This document shows, one piece after another, positions 43,034-52,149 of a stretch of 64,000 nt of DNA. Origin of the DNA: JAPLJC01 sp963697965 (GTDB lineage: Bacteria; Desulfobacterota; Desulfobaccia; Desulfobaccales; 0-14-0-80-60-11); contig OY969108.1 of the NCBI GenBank assembly GCA_963697965.1, positions 2,046,001 through 2,110,000 of the forward strand, written 5' to 3'. Numbering within the stretch: position 1 is the stretch's first letter; every line of letters begins with the position of its first letter. The translations under genes and the position numbers were made by a program. The notes beneath the pieces are model-generated. The model searched no databases. It was not told the origin of the DNA and saw only the letters and a list, made by a program, of their open reading frames with translations.

Positions 43034-44221
43034 ATGGACGCGGATAAACTTAATATCTCAATTATTTCCGGTACCGGCCTTTCTTTCCCCCCGCTTGTGG
43101 ATATGCTGAATACCCTTCCCCTGGTTGAGGCCACCGAGCAATTCCTCGATATAACGGCATTCCTGAGCAAGGCCCCGGAGACCCCTCCGGACTCCGTGCT
43201 GGTCTACCTTAACGGCCTAACCACCCCACCTCAGTGGATCGAGACCCTGTGCCGCAAGTTTCCCCAGGTCCCGGTGATGGCCTGTTCCGAAAGATTGGAG
43301 CCTCAATTTTTGATGCGCGCCATGCAGTTGGGGGTCCGGGAGTTTCTGCCGTTGCCCCTGAGCCGGGAGGACCTCGAAGGAGCGCTGCAGCGGGTCCAGT
43401 TCTCCAAGCGGCAACAGGCCAGCGGTCACCCCCAGGGCGCCGTAGTGGCGGTTGCCGGGCATAAGGGCGGCAGCGGCACCACCTCCCTAGCCATCAATCT
43501 GGCGGTGGCCCTGAAGGATCTGAGCGGGGAGCGCTGCGCCCTGGTGGATCTGGGCCGCCCCTTCCCGGATATCGGCAATTTCCTGGACTGTGAAAACACC
43601 TACGACCTGGTCGATGTAATCCACAACCTTGAATCCCTGGACTACTCATTCTTCCAAAAGATTATGCAACCTTACGGGAATAATCTGGATATCCTCCATG
43701 GCATCTCGGACTTTAAGGAGCAAGATAGCCTGGCTCTGGAAGGCGTGGAGAAGATCTTCAGCATGCTGCGCGGCGTTTACCGGCATATCGTGGTGGATCT
43801 GGGCCATCTATTTGATGAATTGTTTTTCCGCGTGTTTCAGGAAGCCGACCTGGTACTGATGTTGACCGAGCTCAATGTCCCCAATTTCCGCAACCTCAGG
43901 AAACTTTGGCCCACCCTGAAGGATTGGGACAAGGGTCAGAAAAAACTCAAGGTGGTGGTTAACCGTTATGACAAAGGCAATGAGTTGGGGATGCGGGAAC
44001 TGGAAAAAATTATGGATGAACCTCCCCTGGCCATCCTCCCCTCCGATTACCAGCCATTGATCAAGGCAATCAACAAGGGAGTGCCCCTGGCGCAGGTGGA
44101 ACCCCGTTCCAAGCTCTATCTGGGCATAGAAGACCTGGCCCAAAAGATCATCCGCCTCCACGGAGGAGAAGCGAAAGGCGCTGCCGGCGCGTCGGCGCGT
44201 CGGCGATTCTGGATATTTTAA
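43034..44221 (+). CDS. cpaE: CpaE-like pilus localisation ATPase
   Basis: A 395-residue protein from ATG 43034. The first 130 residues form a degenerate receiver-like domain (SVLVYLNGLTTPPQWIETLCRKFPQVPVMACSE, GVREFLPLPLSREDLEGAL) lacking the phospho-Asp. A MinD/ParA-type P-loop follows with AGHKGGSGTTSLAIN, in which the signature Lys of KGGVGKT is replaced by Thr as in other CpaE proteins, then ALVDLG and VVDLGHLFDE. It would position the Tad machine at the membrane. It differs from the second CpaE-like protein at 48114, which keeps a receiver with phospho-Asp. Confidence 0.9.
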   Translation: MDADKLNISIISGTGLSFPPLVDMLNTLPLVEATEQFLDITAFLSKAPETPPDSVLVYLNGLTTPPQWIETLCRKFPQVPVMACSERLEPQFLMRAMQLGVREFLPLPLSREDLEGALQRVQFSKRQQASGHPQGAVVAVAGHKGGSGTTSLAINLAVALKDLSGERCALVDLGRPFPDIGNFLDCENTYDLVDVIHNLESLDYSFFQKIMQPYGNNLDILHGISDFKEQDSLALEGVEKIFSMLRGVYRHIVVDLGHLFDELFFRVFQEADLVLMLTELNVPNFRNLRKLWPTLKDWDKGQKKLKVVVNRYDKGNELGMRELEKIMDEPPLAILPSDYQPLIKAINKGVPLAQVEPRSKLYLGIEDLAQKIIRLHGGEAKGAAGASARRRFWIF

Positions 44222-44253
44222 AATTTTTGGCACTTGGATAAGGGAATAGAACA

Positions 44254-45636
44254 ATGTCACTGATGATAATTCGCTCGGCAGGTCAGGCACTGCCGGCAAT
44301 CAAGCCCGGAACCGGATTGGCAAGCAGCTTGGGAGCGGGGCGGGAAGCCCGCCTCTATGCGGTAAAGACCCGGATACACCATCGCCTGCTGGAAAGGCTC
44401 GATTTTACCCAATTGGAGAGCCTGAACAAGGTCACGATGACCCAGGAGATTCGCCAGGTATTGGACCTCTTCTTGGAAGAAGAGACCGAGCCGATGAACC
44501 TGGCTGAAAAGATCCGCCTGGCAGAGGAACTCGAATTTGAGATCCTGGGGCTGGGCCCCCTGGAGCCCTTGCTGAAGGACCCCACCATCTCGGACATCCT
44601 TGCCAATCGGTATGACCAGGTATACATCGAAAGGCACGGGCGGTTGGAACTCACCTGTGTGCGGTTCCAAGACGACGAGCATTTACTGAAAATTATCAAC
44701 AAGATTGTCTCAAACGTGGGGCGCCACATCGATGAGTCCACTCCCATGGTGGATGCCAGGCTCCCCGATGGCTCCCGGGTCAATGCCATCATCCCGCCCC
44801 TGGCCCTGGATGGCCCCATGTTGTCCATCCGGCGCTTTGGGGTCCAACGGCCCAAGTTGGAGGACTTAATCGAAAAGGGCAGCCTCTCCCCGGAAATCGG
44901 TGAAGTGCTCAAGACCATTGCGGTGGCCAAACTGAACATTCTCATCTCCGGGGGCACGGGGGCCGGCAAAACCACCATGCTCAATATTATCTCAGGGTAT
45001 ATCCCGTCCTCTGAGCGCATCATTACCATCGAAGATTCGGCGGAGCTGCAACTGCAGCAGGAACATGTCTGCCGCCTGGAGACCCGCCCGCCTAACGTGG
45101 AAGGCAAGGGAGAAATAACCCAGCGAGACCTGGTGCGAAATTCCCTACGGATGAGGCCGGACCGGATTATCCTGGGTGAGGTGCGGGGACCGGAAGTGAT
45201 CGACATGTTCCAGGCCATGAACACCGGCCATAAAGGCTCCATGACCACCGTCCACGCCAACACCTCCCGGGACGCCCTGCTGCGTATGGAAACCATGATT
45301 TCCCTCTCCGGCGTCACCATCCAGGAAAGGGCCATGCGCCAGATGATCTCCTCGTCCTTGAACATCATCATCCAACTGGCGCGCCACAGCGACGGGGTTC
45401 GCCGGTTGGTAAGCCTCTCTGAGATTACCGGAATGGAGAGCGGCATGATCAGCATGCAGGATATCTTTGTCTTCGAAAGGCAAGGCTTGGACCCAGAGGG
45501 CAAGGTCCTGGGAAGACATGTGCCCACCGGGGTAATGCCCGGCTTTGCTGAACGCTGCCGGCTCTATGGGGTGCCGCTGCCTAATATCTTCGACCCCCCG
45601 GAGGATCCTTCTCAGTTCAACTCAACGAAGACCTGA
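44254..45636 (+). CDS. cpaF: Tad secretion ATPase CpaF/TadA
   Basis: A 460-residue type II/IV secretion ATPase driving pilus assembly. AAGGGAA lies before ATG 44254. An N-terminal helical domain (about 30-110) leads into the NTPase: Walker A GGTGAGKTTML (near 235), Asp box IIGEVRGPEVIDM, and HANTSRDALLRMETM with the conserved His box. Length matches CpaF. It is followed within 9 bp by tadB. Confidence 0.96.
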   Translation: MSLMIIRSAGQALPAIKPGTGLASSLGAGREARLYAVKTRIHHRLLERLDFTQLESLNKVTMTQEIRQVLDLFLEEETEPMNLAEKIRLAEELEFEILGLGPLEPLLKDPTISDILANRYDQVYIERHGRLELTCVRFQDDEHLLKIINKIVSNVGRHIDESTPMVDARLPDGSRVNAIIPPLALDGPMLSIRRFGVQRPKLEDLIEKGSLSPEIGEVLKTIAVAKLNILISGGTGAGKTTMLNIISGYIPSSERIITIEDSAELQLQQEHVCRLETRPPNVEGKGEITQRDLVRNSLRMRPDRIILGEVRGPEVIDMFQAMNTGHKGSMTTVHANTSRDALLRMETMISLSGVTIQERAMRQMISSSLNIIIQLARHSDGVRRLVSLSEITGMESGMISMQDIFVFERQGLDPEGKVLGRHVPTGVMPGFAERCRLYGVPLPNIFDPPEDPSQFNSTKT

Positions 45637-45644
45637 TCAATCTA

Positions 45645-46625
45645 ATGAACCCTTCTCCAGAGACTCAGTATATCTTCGTCATGTCCAGCGTCTTCGCGGG
45701 ATTGGCCTTCTTTCTATCCGGGTTCTATCTCTCCTTCGTGCGGCCCATGGGCCGAAATGAGATGAACAAACGCCTCTGGGGGAATAGTAGGAAAGGACTG
45801 GTTGAAGCCCGCCTCTTCAAGATTCACGGCGAGTCGCGGGCAGGAGTACTGCTTTTGATGTTAAAAGCGGTGTTGGGCTGGGCCAAAGTGGAAAACTTGC
45901 AGCGCACCTTGTACCAGGCCGACATTTTTTGCTCTCCCGAGGCCTTCCTCAGTGTGGCGGGAATTCTGGGCTGCGCCGGTTACCTGGCCGGGTCCTTTCT
46001 TGCGGTTTTTTATTGGCGAATCCTCCTGGCCGGGTTGCTGGGGGCGGCGCCCTACCTTTACCTGCGGATCAAGAGGAAACGCAAGGCCTCCCGCCTGGAG
46101 AGGCAGATGCCGCAAGGCATGGAGCTGCTGTCCCGCTCTCTGCGGGCCGGCCACACTCTCCAGTCTGCCATGGAAATGGCGAGCGCCGAGATTGGCTCTC
46201 CGCTGGGAGTGGAAATGAAGATCGCCTTCGAGGAGCAGCGCCTGGGGCTTTCCCTAAATAAAGCCTTGCACCGCATGTCTGACCGGGTGGCCAGCCAGGA
46301 CCTGCGCTTCTTTGTTACCGCCGTCTCGATCCAGAGCGAGACTGGGGGCAATCTGGCGGAGGTCCTGGAAAACATCGGCAAACTTATCCGGGCCCGGTTG
46401 CAGTTAAGGGGCAAGATCCAAGGTCTTACCGCGGAAGGGCGCTTTTCCGCCCTGTTTCTGGCGATGCTTCCCGTGGGCATCTTCCTGATTCTCTATTTCG
46501 TCAACCCGGGTTACATTATAGTGCTGCTGACCGATACCACGGGAAACCGGTTGCTGATGGGCGGGGTCGTGAGCATGCTCATAGGAATCCTCTGGATGTC
46601 TAAAATGATTCAAATCAAGGTGTGA
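45645..46625 (+). CDS. tadB: Tad inner-membrane platform protein TadB
   Basis: A 326-residue T2SSF-domain membrane protein. Hydrophobic helices near residues 5-27, 105-150, 275-295 and 300-320 surround the cytoplasmic domain RQMPQGMELLSRSLRAGHTLQSAMEMASAEIGSPLG, typical of TadB. It starts 9 bp after cpaF and ends in a GTGA overlap with a possible start of tadC. Confidence 0.92.
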   Translation: MNPSPETQYIFVMSSVFAGLAFFLSGFYLSFVRPMGRNEMNKRLWGNSRKGLVEARLFKIHGESRAGVLLLMLKAVLGWAKVENLQRTLYQADIFCSPEAFLSVAGILGCAGYLAGSFLAVFYWRILLAGLLGAAPYLYLRIKRKRKASRLERQMPQGMELLSRSLRAGHTLQSAMEMASAEIGSPLGVEMKIAFEEQRLGLSLNKALHRMSDRVASQDLRFFVTAVSIQSETGGNLAEVLENIGKLIRARLQLRGKIQGLTAEGRFSALFLAMLPVGIFLILYFVNPGYIIVLLTDTTGNRLLMGGVVSMLIGILWMSKMIQIKV

Positions 46626-46639
46626 TAACGGAAAAGACC

Positions 46640-47575
46640 ATGGATCAACAGATCTATCCTTATGTGATGATGGGTGTCACCTTCATCAGCTTCGCTTTGC
46701 TCACCTATGGACTGGCCAGCTATAACTACCAACGCCGAACCATGAGGGAGCGATATCGCAGCGCTGATGGAAAGAGCTGCCCTCTCCCGCTGGGGAGAAC
46801 CGCCGCTGCTCTTTCCCTCAAAAGGCGCTTCCTGGATTGGCTATCCAATGTCGGGAAGTTGTCCCTGAAGGACAAAACCCAGAATACCGAACTTAAATCT
46901 ACCCTTTATCAAGCCGGCTTCTGTCACCCCAATGCCCCGGCCATCTATTTCGGCCTACGGACCCTCTGCACCTTCCTGCTGCCCCTGCCCTTCATGTTTC
47001 TCAATATCTGGCGCGGGCGGGGAGCCATCATCAGCTTGATGCTTGGCTGCCTCCTGGCTGGGACCGGCTATTATCTGCCTTACTATATTCTCCAGGTTTC
47101 GCTGCGCCGGCGTCAGGATCGCCTAGACCGGGCCTTACCTGATGTCCTGGACTTGATGATCGTCTCCATGGAAGCGGGGTTGGCTTTGCAGGCCACCCTG
47201 GTCCGGGTAGCCGAGGAGGTCAGGTCCATATCCAAGGAACTCTATAAGGAACTGCAATTCACCAATGCCGAGCTGCGCACCGGCAGCTCCCGCGATACGG
47301 CTTTGAAAAACCTGGCGGAGCGCACCGGGGTGCCCAGCATCAAGTCTTTAGTGAGCCTGATACTGCAATCGGAAAAGATGGGGACCAGCATTGCGGAAGC
47401 CCTGCGTACCCATGCCGATTTCATCCGGGTGCAGCGGGCCCAGAAGGCTGAAGAGATTGCCGCCAAAATGCCGGTGAAGATACTGTTTCCTATGATGCTC
47501 TGCATCATGCCGGTCCTGTTCATAATCATTATCGGGCCGGGAGCCATCAGGATATCCAGGACCCTTCTGAAATAG
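46640..47575 (+). CDS. tadC: Tad inner-membrane platform protein TadC
   Basis: A 311-residue T2SSF-domain protein. ATG 46640 is preferred (GGAAAAG upstream), but GTG 46622 overlapping the tadB stop is possible. A first helix (VMMGVTFISFALLTYGLA) and helices near 105-150 and 285-310 flank the domain with RALPDVLDLMIVSMEAGLALQATLVRVAEE and LAERTGVPSIKSLVSLILQSEKMGTSIAEALR. With TadB it forms the membrane base for CpaF. Confidence 0.92.
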   Translation: MDQQIYPYVMMGVTFISFALLTYGLASYNYQRRTMRERYRSADGKSCPLPLGRTAAALSLKRRFLDWLSNVGKLSLKDKTQNTELKSTLYQAGFCHPNAPAIYFGLRTLCTFLLPLPFMFLNIWRGRGAIISLMLGCLLAGTGYYLPYYILQVSLRRRQDRLDRALPDVLDLMIVSMEAGLALQATLVRVAEEVRSISKELYKELQFTNAELRTGSSRDTALKNLAERTGVPSIKSLVSLILQSEKMGTSIAEALRTHADFIRVQRAQKAEEIAAKMPVKILFPMMLCIMPVLFIIIIGPGAIRISRTLLK

Positions 47576-47591
47576 CCGGCGGGAGCACAAG

Positions 47592-48054
47592 ATGCGAATT
47601 ATCCAGGGCCTCATTTCATCCAGGCAAAAGAAGGAGCGGGCACCGAGGTCGCACCCCGAGGATGGCCCTGGAAGAATCTCCTCCGTCGCTCCCAGCGGGC
47701 GAAGTTGGCGCCTTATGAGATTAATTCGACAGGGCCAATTATGGCAACCGGCAATATAATTGTCAATGGCACGTCGACCATCAGCGGCACCAACCAGGTC
47801 TTACTCTATTCATCAGGAGGCCAAATTACCATTAATGGCCAGGATGGTTTTGGGAGCGGCACTTCCAGTGTAATCTGTTATGCCCCTTCTGCTAATGGTT
47901 AATAACCCTTAATGGGTCCAGCACCATTAATGGAGATGTAATAGCAAATTCTATTGACATTAACGGTGGGGAAAATATCGATGGAATTATTAATCATAAT
48001 GTTTATCATATTACATCGGTAGACTTAGGTTATCATGCTAAATTAATTGATTAG
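47592..48054 (+). pseudogene. Frameshifted pilus-associated exported protein remnant
   Basis: Three frames carry one broken protein: MRIIQGLISSRQKKER from ATG 47592; then from about 47705 NIIVNGTSTISG..VLLYSSGGQITINGQDG..SVICYAPSANG; then, after a stop at 47900-47902, ITLNGSSTINGDVIANSIDINGGENIDGI up to TAG 48054. One missing base near 47898 explains the second break. The Asn/Gly repeat style resembles the C-terminal domain of TadG/PilX-like proteins (DUF7305). The reading frame is surely disabled unless the break is a sequencing error. Confidence 0.65.
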
Positions 48055-48113
48055 AGGCCACGGCGAAACCGGTGCCTTAAGAAGGCAACCGCTGATTTCA
48101 AGGGAATATCCTC

Positions 48114-49250
48114 ATGGCTAACGTTTTGATCATCGACGATAATGAGATGTTTTGTGAAATGCTCTCCCAAATGGTCACGGACCTGGGGCATCACGCCTCC
48201 TGCGTCCACACCCTGGGAAAGGGCTTGGAAACCGTTACTTCCGGAAAATATGAGGTAATTTTTCTCGACGTGCAATTGCCCGACGGCAGCGGTTTGGAAA
48301 TCCTCCCCAAGATTCGGGAGATTCCTGACAGCCCGGAAGTCATCATCATCACCGTGGGGGAGGACCAGGACGGCGCCGAGCTGGCCATGAAAAACGGCGC
48401 CTGGGACTATGTAGTAAAACAATCCCCCATCAAACAGATGATGTTGCCCCTGCTGCGGGCCATTAAATATCAGGAGGAGAAAAAGGGCAGACGGTTTTTC
48501 CAGGGAACCCAGCAACTCAAGAAGGCGGGAAAGATCATCGGATTCACCGGCGCCAAAGGCGGCGTCGGCACCAGCACGGTCGCCCTGAACATTGCCGCGG
48601 TGCTGGCCGGACAGAACCACCAGGTGATCGCCGCGGAGCTCAAGTCCGGCCGGGGCACCTTCTCCCTGATGTTAAACCAAAATCCGGAGTCCAATCTGAA
48701 AGAGTTGTTGGAGCTTGCGCCCGATTCCCTGACCACCGCCGATTTATCACGGTTTCTCTATAATTCCTCCCCCGGTTTGCGACTCCTCTTCGGGCCGCAA
48801 AAGGCTGAGGATTTCACCGAAATCGACCCACTCCGGGCTGCGGCCCTGATCCAGATGCTGGCGGGTTTGGCGAATTATGTCATTCTCGATTTACCGAACT
48901 ACCCTTCTGAGGCCTTCAGCACCGCCATCCGCCTTTGCAATTATGTAGTTCTGGTCAGCGAACGGGAGCAATTCTCGGTGCGCGCCGGTAAGGCCCTGCT
49001 GGAATTATTAAAATCCTATGGCCTGGGGGACGCCAATATCGGGGCGGTCATTACCAACCGGATCGTCCTGCCCATATCCATGAAACTGGAAGATATCAAA
49101 ACGCACCTGAATTGCGATATTCTCGGAGCGGTGCCTTACTCCGAGGAAGCCTGCTCCATGTCCCAGATTGCCGGACAACCCATCGCCCTTTTCCAACCCA
49201 ATAATATCGCCGCCGTGGCCCTCATCGCCCTGGCCAACAGGCTCGCTTAA
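48114..49250 (+). CDS. Receiver-MinD fusion, CpaE-like protein
   Basis: A 378-residue protein. A true receiver domain (residues 3-122; LIIDDNE acidic pair, FLDVQLPDGSG phospho-Asp, K in VKQSP) is joined to a ParA/MinD-type ATPase (about 138-375) with FTGAKGGVGTSTVALN and a switch-II region VILDLPNYPS; the P-loop has Thr-Ser in place of Lys-Thr. The receiver resembles that of the sigma-54 regulator at 39548 nearly line for line. It likely localises or regulates the Tad pilus in response to phosphorylation by a nearby kinase. A stretch with AAGGGAA 10 bp upstream serves as ribosome binding site. Confidence 0.88.
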   Translation: MANVLIIDDNEMFCEMLSQMVTDLGHHASCVHTLGKGLETVTSGKYEVIFLDVQLPDGSGLEILPKIREIPDSPEVIIITVGEDQDGAELAMKNGAWDYVVKQSPIKQMMLPLLRAIKYQEEKKGRRFFQGTQQLKKAGKIIGFTGAKGGVGTSTVALNIAAVLAGQNHQVIAAELKSGRGTFSLMLNQNPESNLKELLELAPDSLTTADLSRFLYNSSPGLRLLFGPQKAEDFTEIDPLRAAALIQMLAGLANYVILDLPNYPSEAFSTAIRLCNYVVLVSEREQFSVRAGKALLELLKSYGLGDANIGAVITNRIVLPISMKLEDIKTHLNCDILGAVPYSEEACSMSQIAGQPIALFQPNNIAAVALIALANRLA

Positions 49251-49430
49251 GGGAGATCCTCAGCAATTGTTAATCTCGCGGCATTTTTGGATGGCTTCCC
49301 TGGCGAGCCCGCATCCAAAAAATTATTATTAGTCACCCCGCTCGCCCTGGCGCCCAGGTGCTAAACAGCGCGAGCCGGATGATGGCGACTCCTTGCAAGG
49401 ACTTTATAACAATTTACCAAGACATCATTA

Positions 49431-51470
49431 ATGACCTCATTAATTGGTCACTGGGAGCGAACCTTGAAACCAAAAAAATCTCTTGATCCTGCCAACCCGG
49501 TTGGCAAAGCTTCCCGCATTCTCCTGTTGCTTGCCGACCCGGAACCCCGGGCGCTCCTCAGGCAATGGTTGGCCCCGGATTATCACTTGGAAGTCCCTGA
49601 ACAGGCGGTTCCGGAGCCCCCGGCCTTCGATCTGGCCATACTGGACTCCCCTCATCTGGGACGCCCAGAAGTGGGGCTGGGGGAGCGGAAAAAATTGGAG
49701 CAGCCGGTCTTTCTGCCCGTTCTCCTCATTGCCTCACCCGGGGACCCAATCCTGCGCAGGCCCCATCTCCCCGAAGGCGTGGATGAGATCATCCTGGCCC
49801 CCCTCAACAAATTCGAGTTGCGGGTGCGGGTGGCCAACCTGCTGCATACCCGGCGTCTTTCCAGGGACTTGGAGGACTACCGGGAGCATCCGCCAGGCTG
49901 GGTGGCGGCAGGCCCCGGGGAATTGGCCAGGGTCAATGAGGACCAGGTCCTGAAGGCGAAGCTGCTGGATCTGGTCACTGAGCCTATCTATGTCTCCGAT
50001 TTTGAAGGCAATTTTATCCTGGTCAACGAAGCCGCCTGCCGAAGCCGCGGTTACCGTAGGGAAGAGTTGATGGAATTAAATTTGCGACAGCTCTTTACCC
50101 CGGAACTGGCCCGGTCCTGGCAACAAAGACTCAAGGAACTGCAGGACAAGGGCGAACTCTTTTTTGAGTCCAGAAGCTTTTGCAAGGACGGTTCCATCCT
50201 GCCTTTGGAAAACCACGGCCGGGTCATTGAATTACAGGGCCGCAAAGTCATCCTCAACATCGCCCGGGGCATTTCAGAACCTAAACGGAGCCCAGAGATC
50301 CAGGCCAAAATGGCGGCCAAATTTCGCCAGGTGGCGAAGTTGGAGGCCCTGGGCACCTTTGCCGGCGGGATCGCCCACGAGTTCAACAACGTCCTCGGGG
50401 CCATGATAGGCTACGTAGAGCTGGCCTGCATGGCCCTGAACACAATGCCGGGGGCCGAGCAGATTAGCAGTAAATTGGAAGCCTCCTTAAGGGCTGGGGA
50501 CCGCGCCCGAGACCTGGTCAAACAGATTCTCGCCTTCAGCCACCAAGATGAGCCGGAAATTAGGCCGCTGGCGATACTGCCCATGGTCAAGGAGTCGCTT
50601 AAGCTGCTGCGGGCCTTCCTGCCCGCCACTATTGAGATTCGCCAAAATCTGGACCCTCATTGCGGCCTGGTGCTGGCCGATCCGGCACAGATTAGCCAAA
50701 TCTTGATGAATCTCAGCAGCAACGCCTTTGAAGCCATGCGGGAAACCGACGGAGTTCTGCAAATCAACCTGGAGACGTTGCTCCTGGGGGCCAGTCCGGC
50801 CGAACCCGGCGTTGAGCTCAAATCCGGGCCTTACCTTAGACTCACCGTGAAGGACAGCGGTCGCGGCATGGATCAAAGGACCCTGAAGCGCATTTTCGAT
50901 CCCTTGCTCACCACCAGACCAATGGATGAGGGCACCGGCTTAGGCCTGTCCGCAGTCCACGGCATTGTCCAGAGCCTGGGCGGCGCCATCGGGGTAACGA
51001 GTGAGCTGGGGAAAGGCAGCGCCTTCCGGGTCTATCTCCCCAGCCATCAAAGCTCCGCAGCCGCAGAAGCTCCCATTACCGATCCCATCCCCCGGGGCAC
51101 GGAGCATATTCTGCTGGTAGATGACGAAGCCGACATCGTCCAGATCGGCAAGGAGTTTCTGCAAAGCCTGGGGTACCGGGTCACCAGCTTTACCAGCGGC
51201 CCCGAGGCCTTGGAAGAGTTCCAGGCTCAGCCGCAGGCCTTTGACCTGCTGATTACCGATTTGACCATGCCGTTGATGACCGGGCTCGGCCTGGCTGAAG
51301 CCGCCCTTAAGCTTCGCCCGGACCTCCTGGTTCTTCTTACCTCCGGTTACACCGAGGAGAGTATTTGCGCCAAGGCCAAGGAGATCGGAAACCTACAGTG
51401 CCTGCTGAAACCTCTGGTCTTACGCCACCTGGGTTGGACCGTGCGGTGGCAATTGGATAGAAGGGTTTGA
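49431..51470 (+). CDS. Soluble hybrid histidine kinase with pseudo-receiver
   Basis: A 679-residue kinase with no membrane span. The N-terminal 125 residues resemble a receiver without phospho-Asp (RILLLLADPEPRALLRQWLA, DLAILDSPHLG). PAS follows (about 175-280; PIYVSDFEGNFILVNEAACRSRGY), then HisKA with His in GGIAHEFNNVLGAMIGYVEL (about 320), HATPase (NLSSNAFEAM, DSGRGM, GTGLGLSAVHG) and a C-terminal receiver (LLVDDEAD, LITDLTMPLMTG). ATG 49431 lacks a clear ribosome site; TTG 49464, preceded by GGGAG, is an alternative. It closes the Tad-associated signalling block. Confidence 0.9.
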   Translation: MTSLIGHWERTLKPKKSLDPANPVGKASRILLLLADPEPRALLRQWLAPDYHLEVPEQAVPEPPAFDLAILDSPHLGRPEVGLGERKKLEQPVFLPVLLIASPGDPILRRPHLPEGVDEIILAPLNKFELRVRVANLLHTRRLSRDLEDYREHPPGWVAAGPGELARVNEDQVLKAKLLDLVTEPIYVSDFEGNFILVNEAACRSRGYRREELMELNLRQLFTPELARSWQQRLKELQDKGELFFESRSFCKDGSILPLENHGRVIELQGRKVILNIARGISEPKRSPEIQAKMAAKFRQVAKLEALGTFAGGIAHEFNNVLGAMIGYVELACMALNTMPGAEQISSKLEASLRAGDRARDLVKQILAFSHQDEPEIRPLAILPMVKESLKLLRAFLPATIEIRQNLDPHCGLVLADPAQISQILMNLSSNAFEAMRETDGVLQINLETLLLGASPAEPGVELKSGPYLRLTVKDSGRGMDQRTLKRIFDPLLTTRPMDEGTGLGLSAVHGIVQSLGGAIGVTSELGKGSAFRVYLPSHQSSAAAEAPITDPIPRGTEHILLVDDEADIVQIGKEFLQSLGYRVTSFTSGPEALEEFQAQPQAFDLLITDLTMPLMTGLGLAEAALKLRPDLLVLLTSGYTEESICAKAKEIGNLQCLLKPLVLRHLGWTVRWQLDRRV

Positions 51471-51589
51471 CCGGGACGGTAAGGCTGCCATGTACCAGTG
51501 TCTCGATTATTTGAAGGGGAAAAACATTTTCTTGTTAAGGAATAAAAGAATTCTCCCGCCGGCAGCCAGCGTCCCGGGGAGGTTGATAG

Positions 51590-52149
51590 TTAACCCTGAT
51601 TCCCGGACGCCAGCCGTTCCCGGAAGGTGTCCACGGCCCGGGGGATAAGCCTCCGGATGAACACAACCCGGTCGAGGTGGTTTAGTCGGGAATAGGCATG
51701 ATAATCCGGGTGGTCCGCGGACAATCGGGGAATCTCCCGGGCAAATTGCAATTGCCGGCGCCAGGCCTCTTGCACCAGTTGCATGATGGAGTGCTCCCCC
51801 CGGGGACCGCCTCCACCCAGCCCAGCCGGCGCATCAGCTCAAACCTCACCCTATCCACCAAGGCGAAGGCAGTGTCCATTATCTTTAATTTGACGGCGTA
51901 TTCGAGGTCATCCAGGCGAAAACGCAGCGAGCCGCCCAGGCCCCTGCTCCCCATGATTAGATCGAAAAAGACGTAGAGGTTATCTTCCCCGGGGCTGGCC
52001 AGATACAGGAGGGTGGTGGGACTCAAATCCTCAAAGCGGGTTTCTGGGCCGAATTGCTCCTTGAAGCGGCCCAGCCAGGTACGAAAGCCCTGGTCCGCCG
52101 ACACCCTGGCCCGGAAGCGCTCCAGATCGATAACTTCAGCAACCGTCAT
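51590..52149 (-). pseudogene. Frameshifted hypothetical protein, coupled to pgsA
   Basis: ATG 52149 (MTVAEVIDLERFRARV) lies inside the end of pgsA. The frame reads well to RLGWVEAVPGG near 51810, then turns to nonsense; the -1/+1 frame continues as EHSIMQLVQEAWRRQLQFAREIPRLSADHPDYHAYSRLNHLDRVVFIRRLIPRAVDTF to 51590. The break sits in a CCCCCC-GGGG run (51806-51816), so a one-base indel or sequencing error is likely. The whole would be about 186 soluble, helical residues of no recognised family. Confidence 0.7.
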
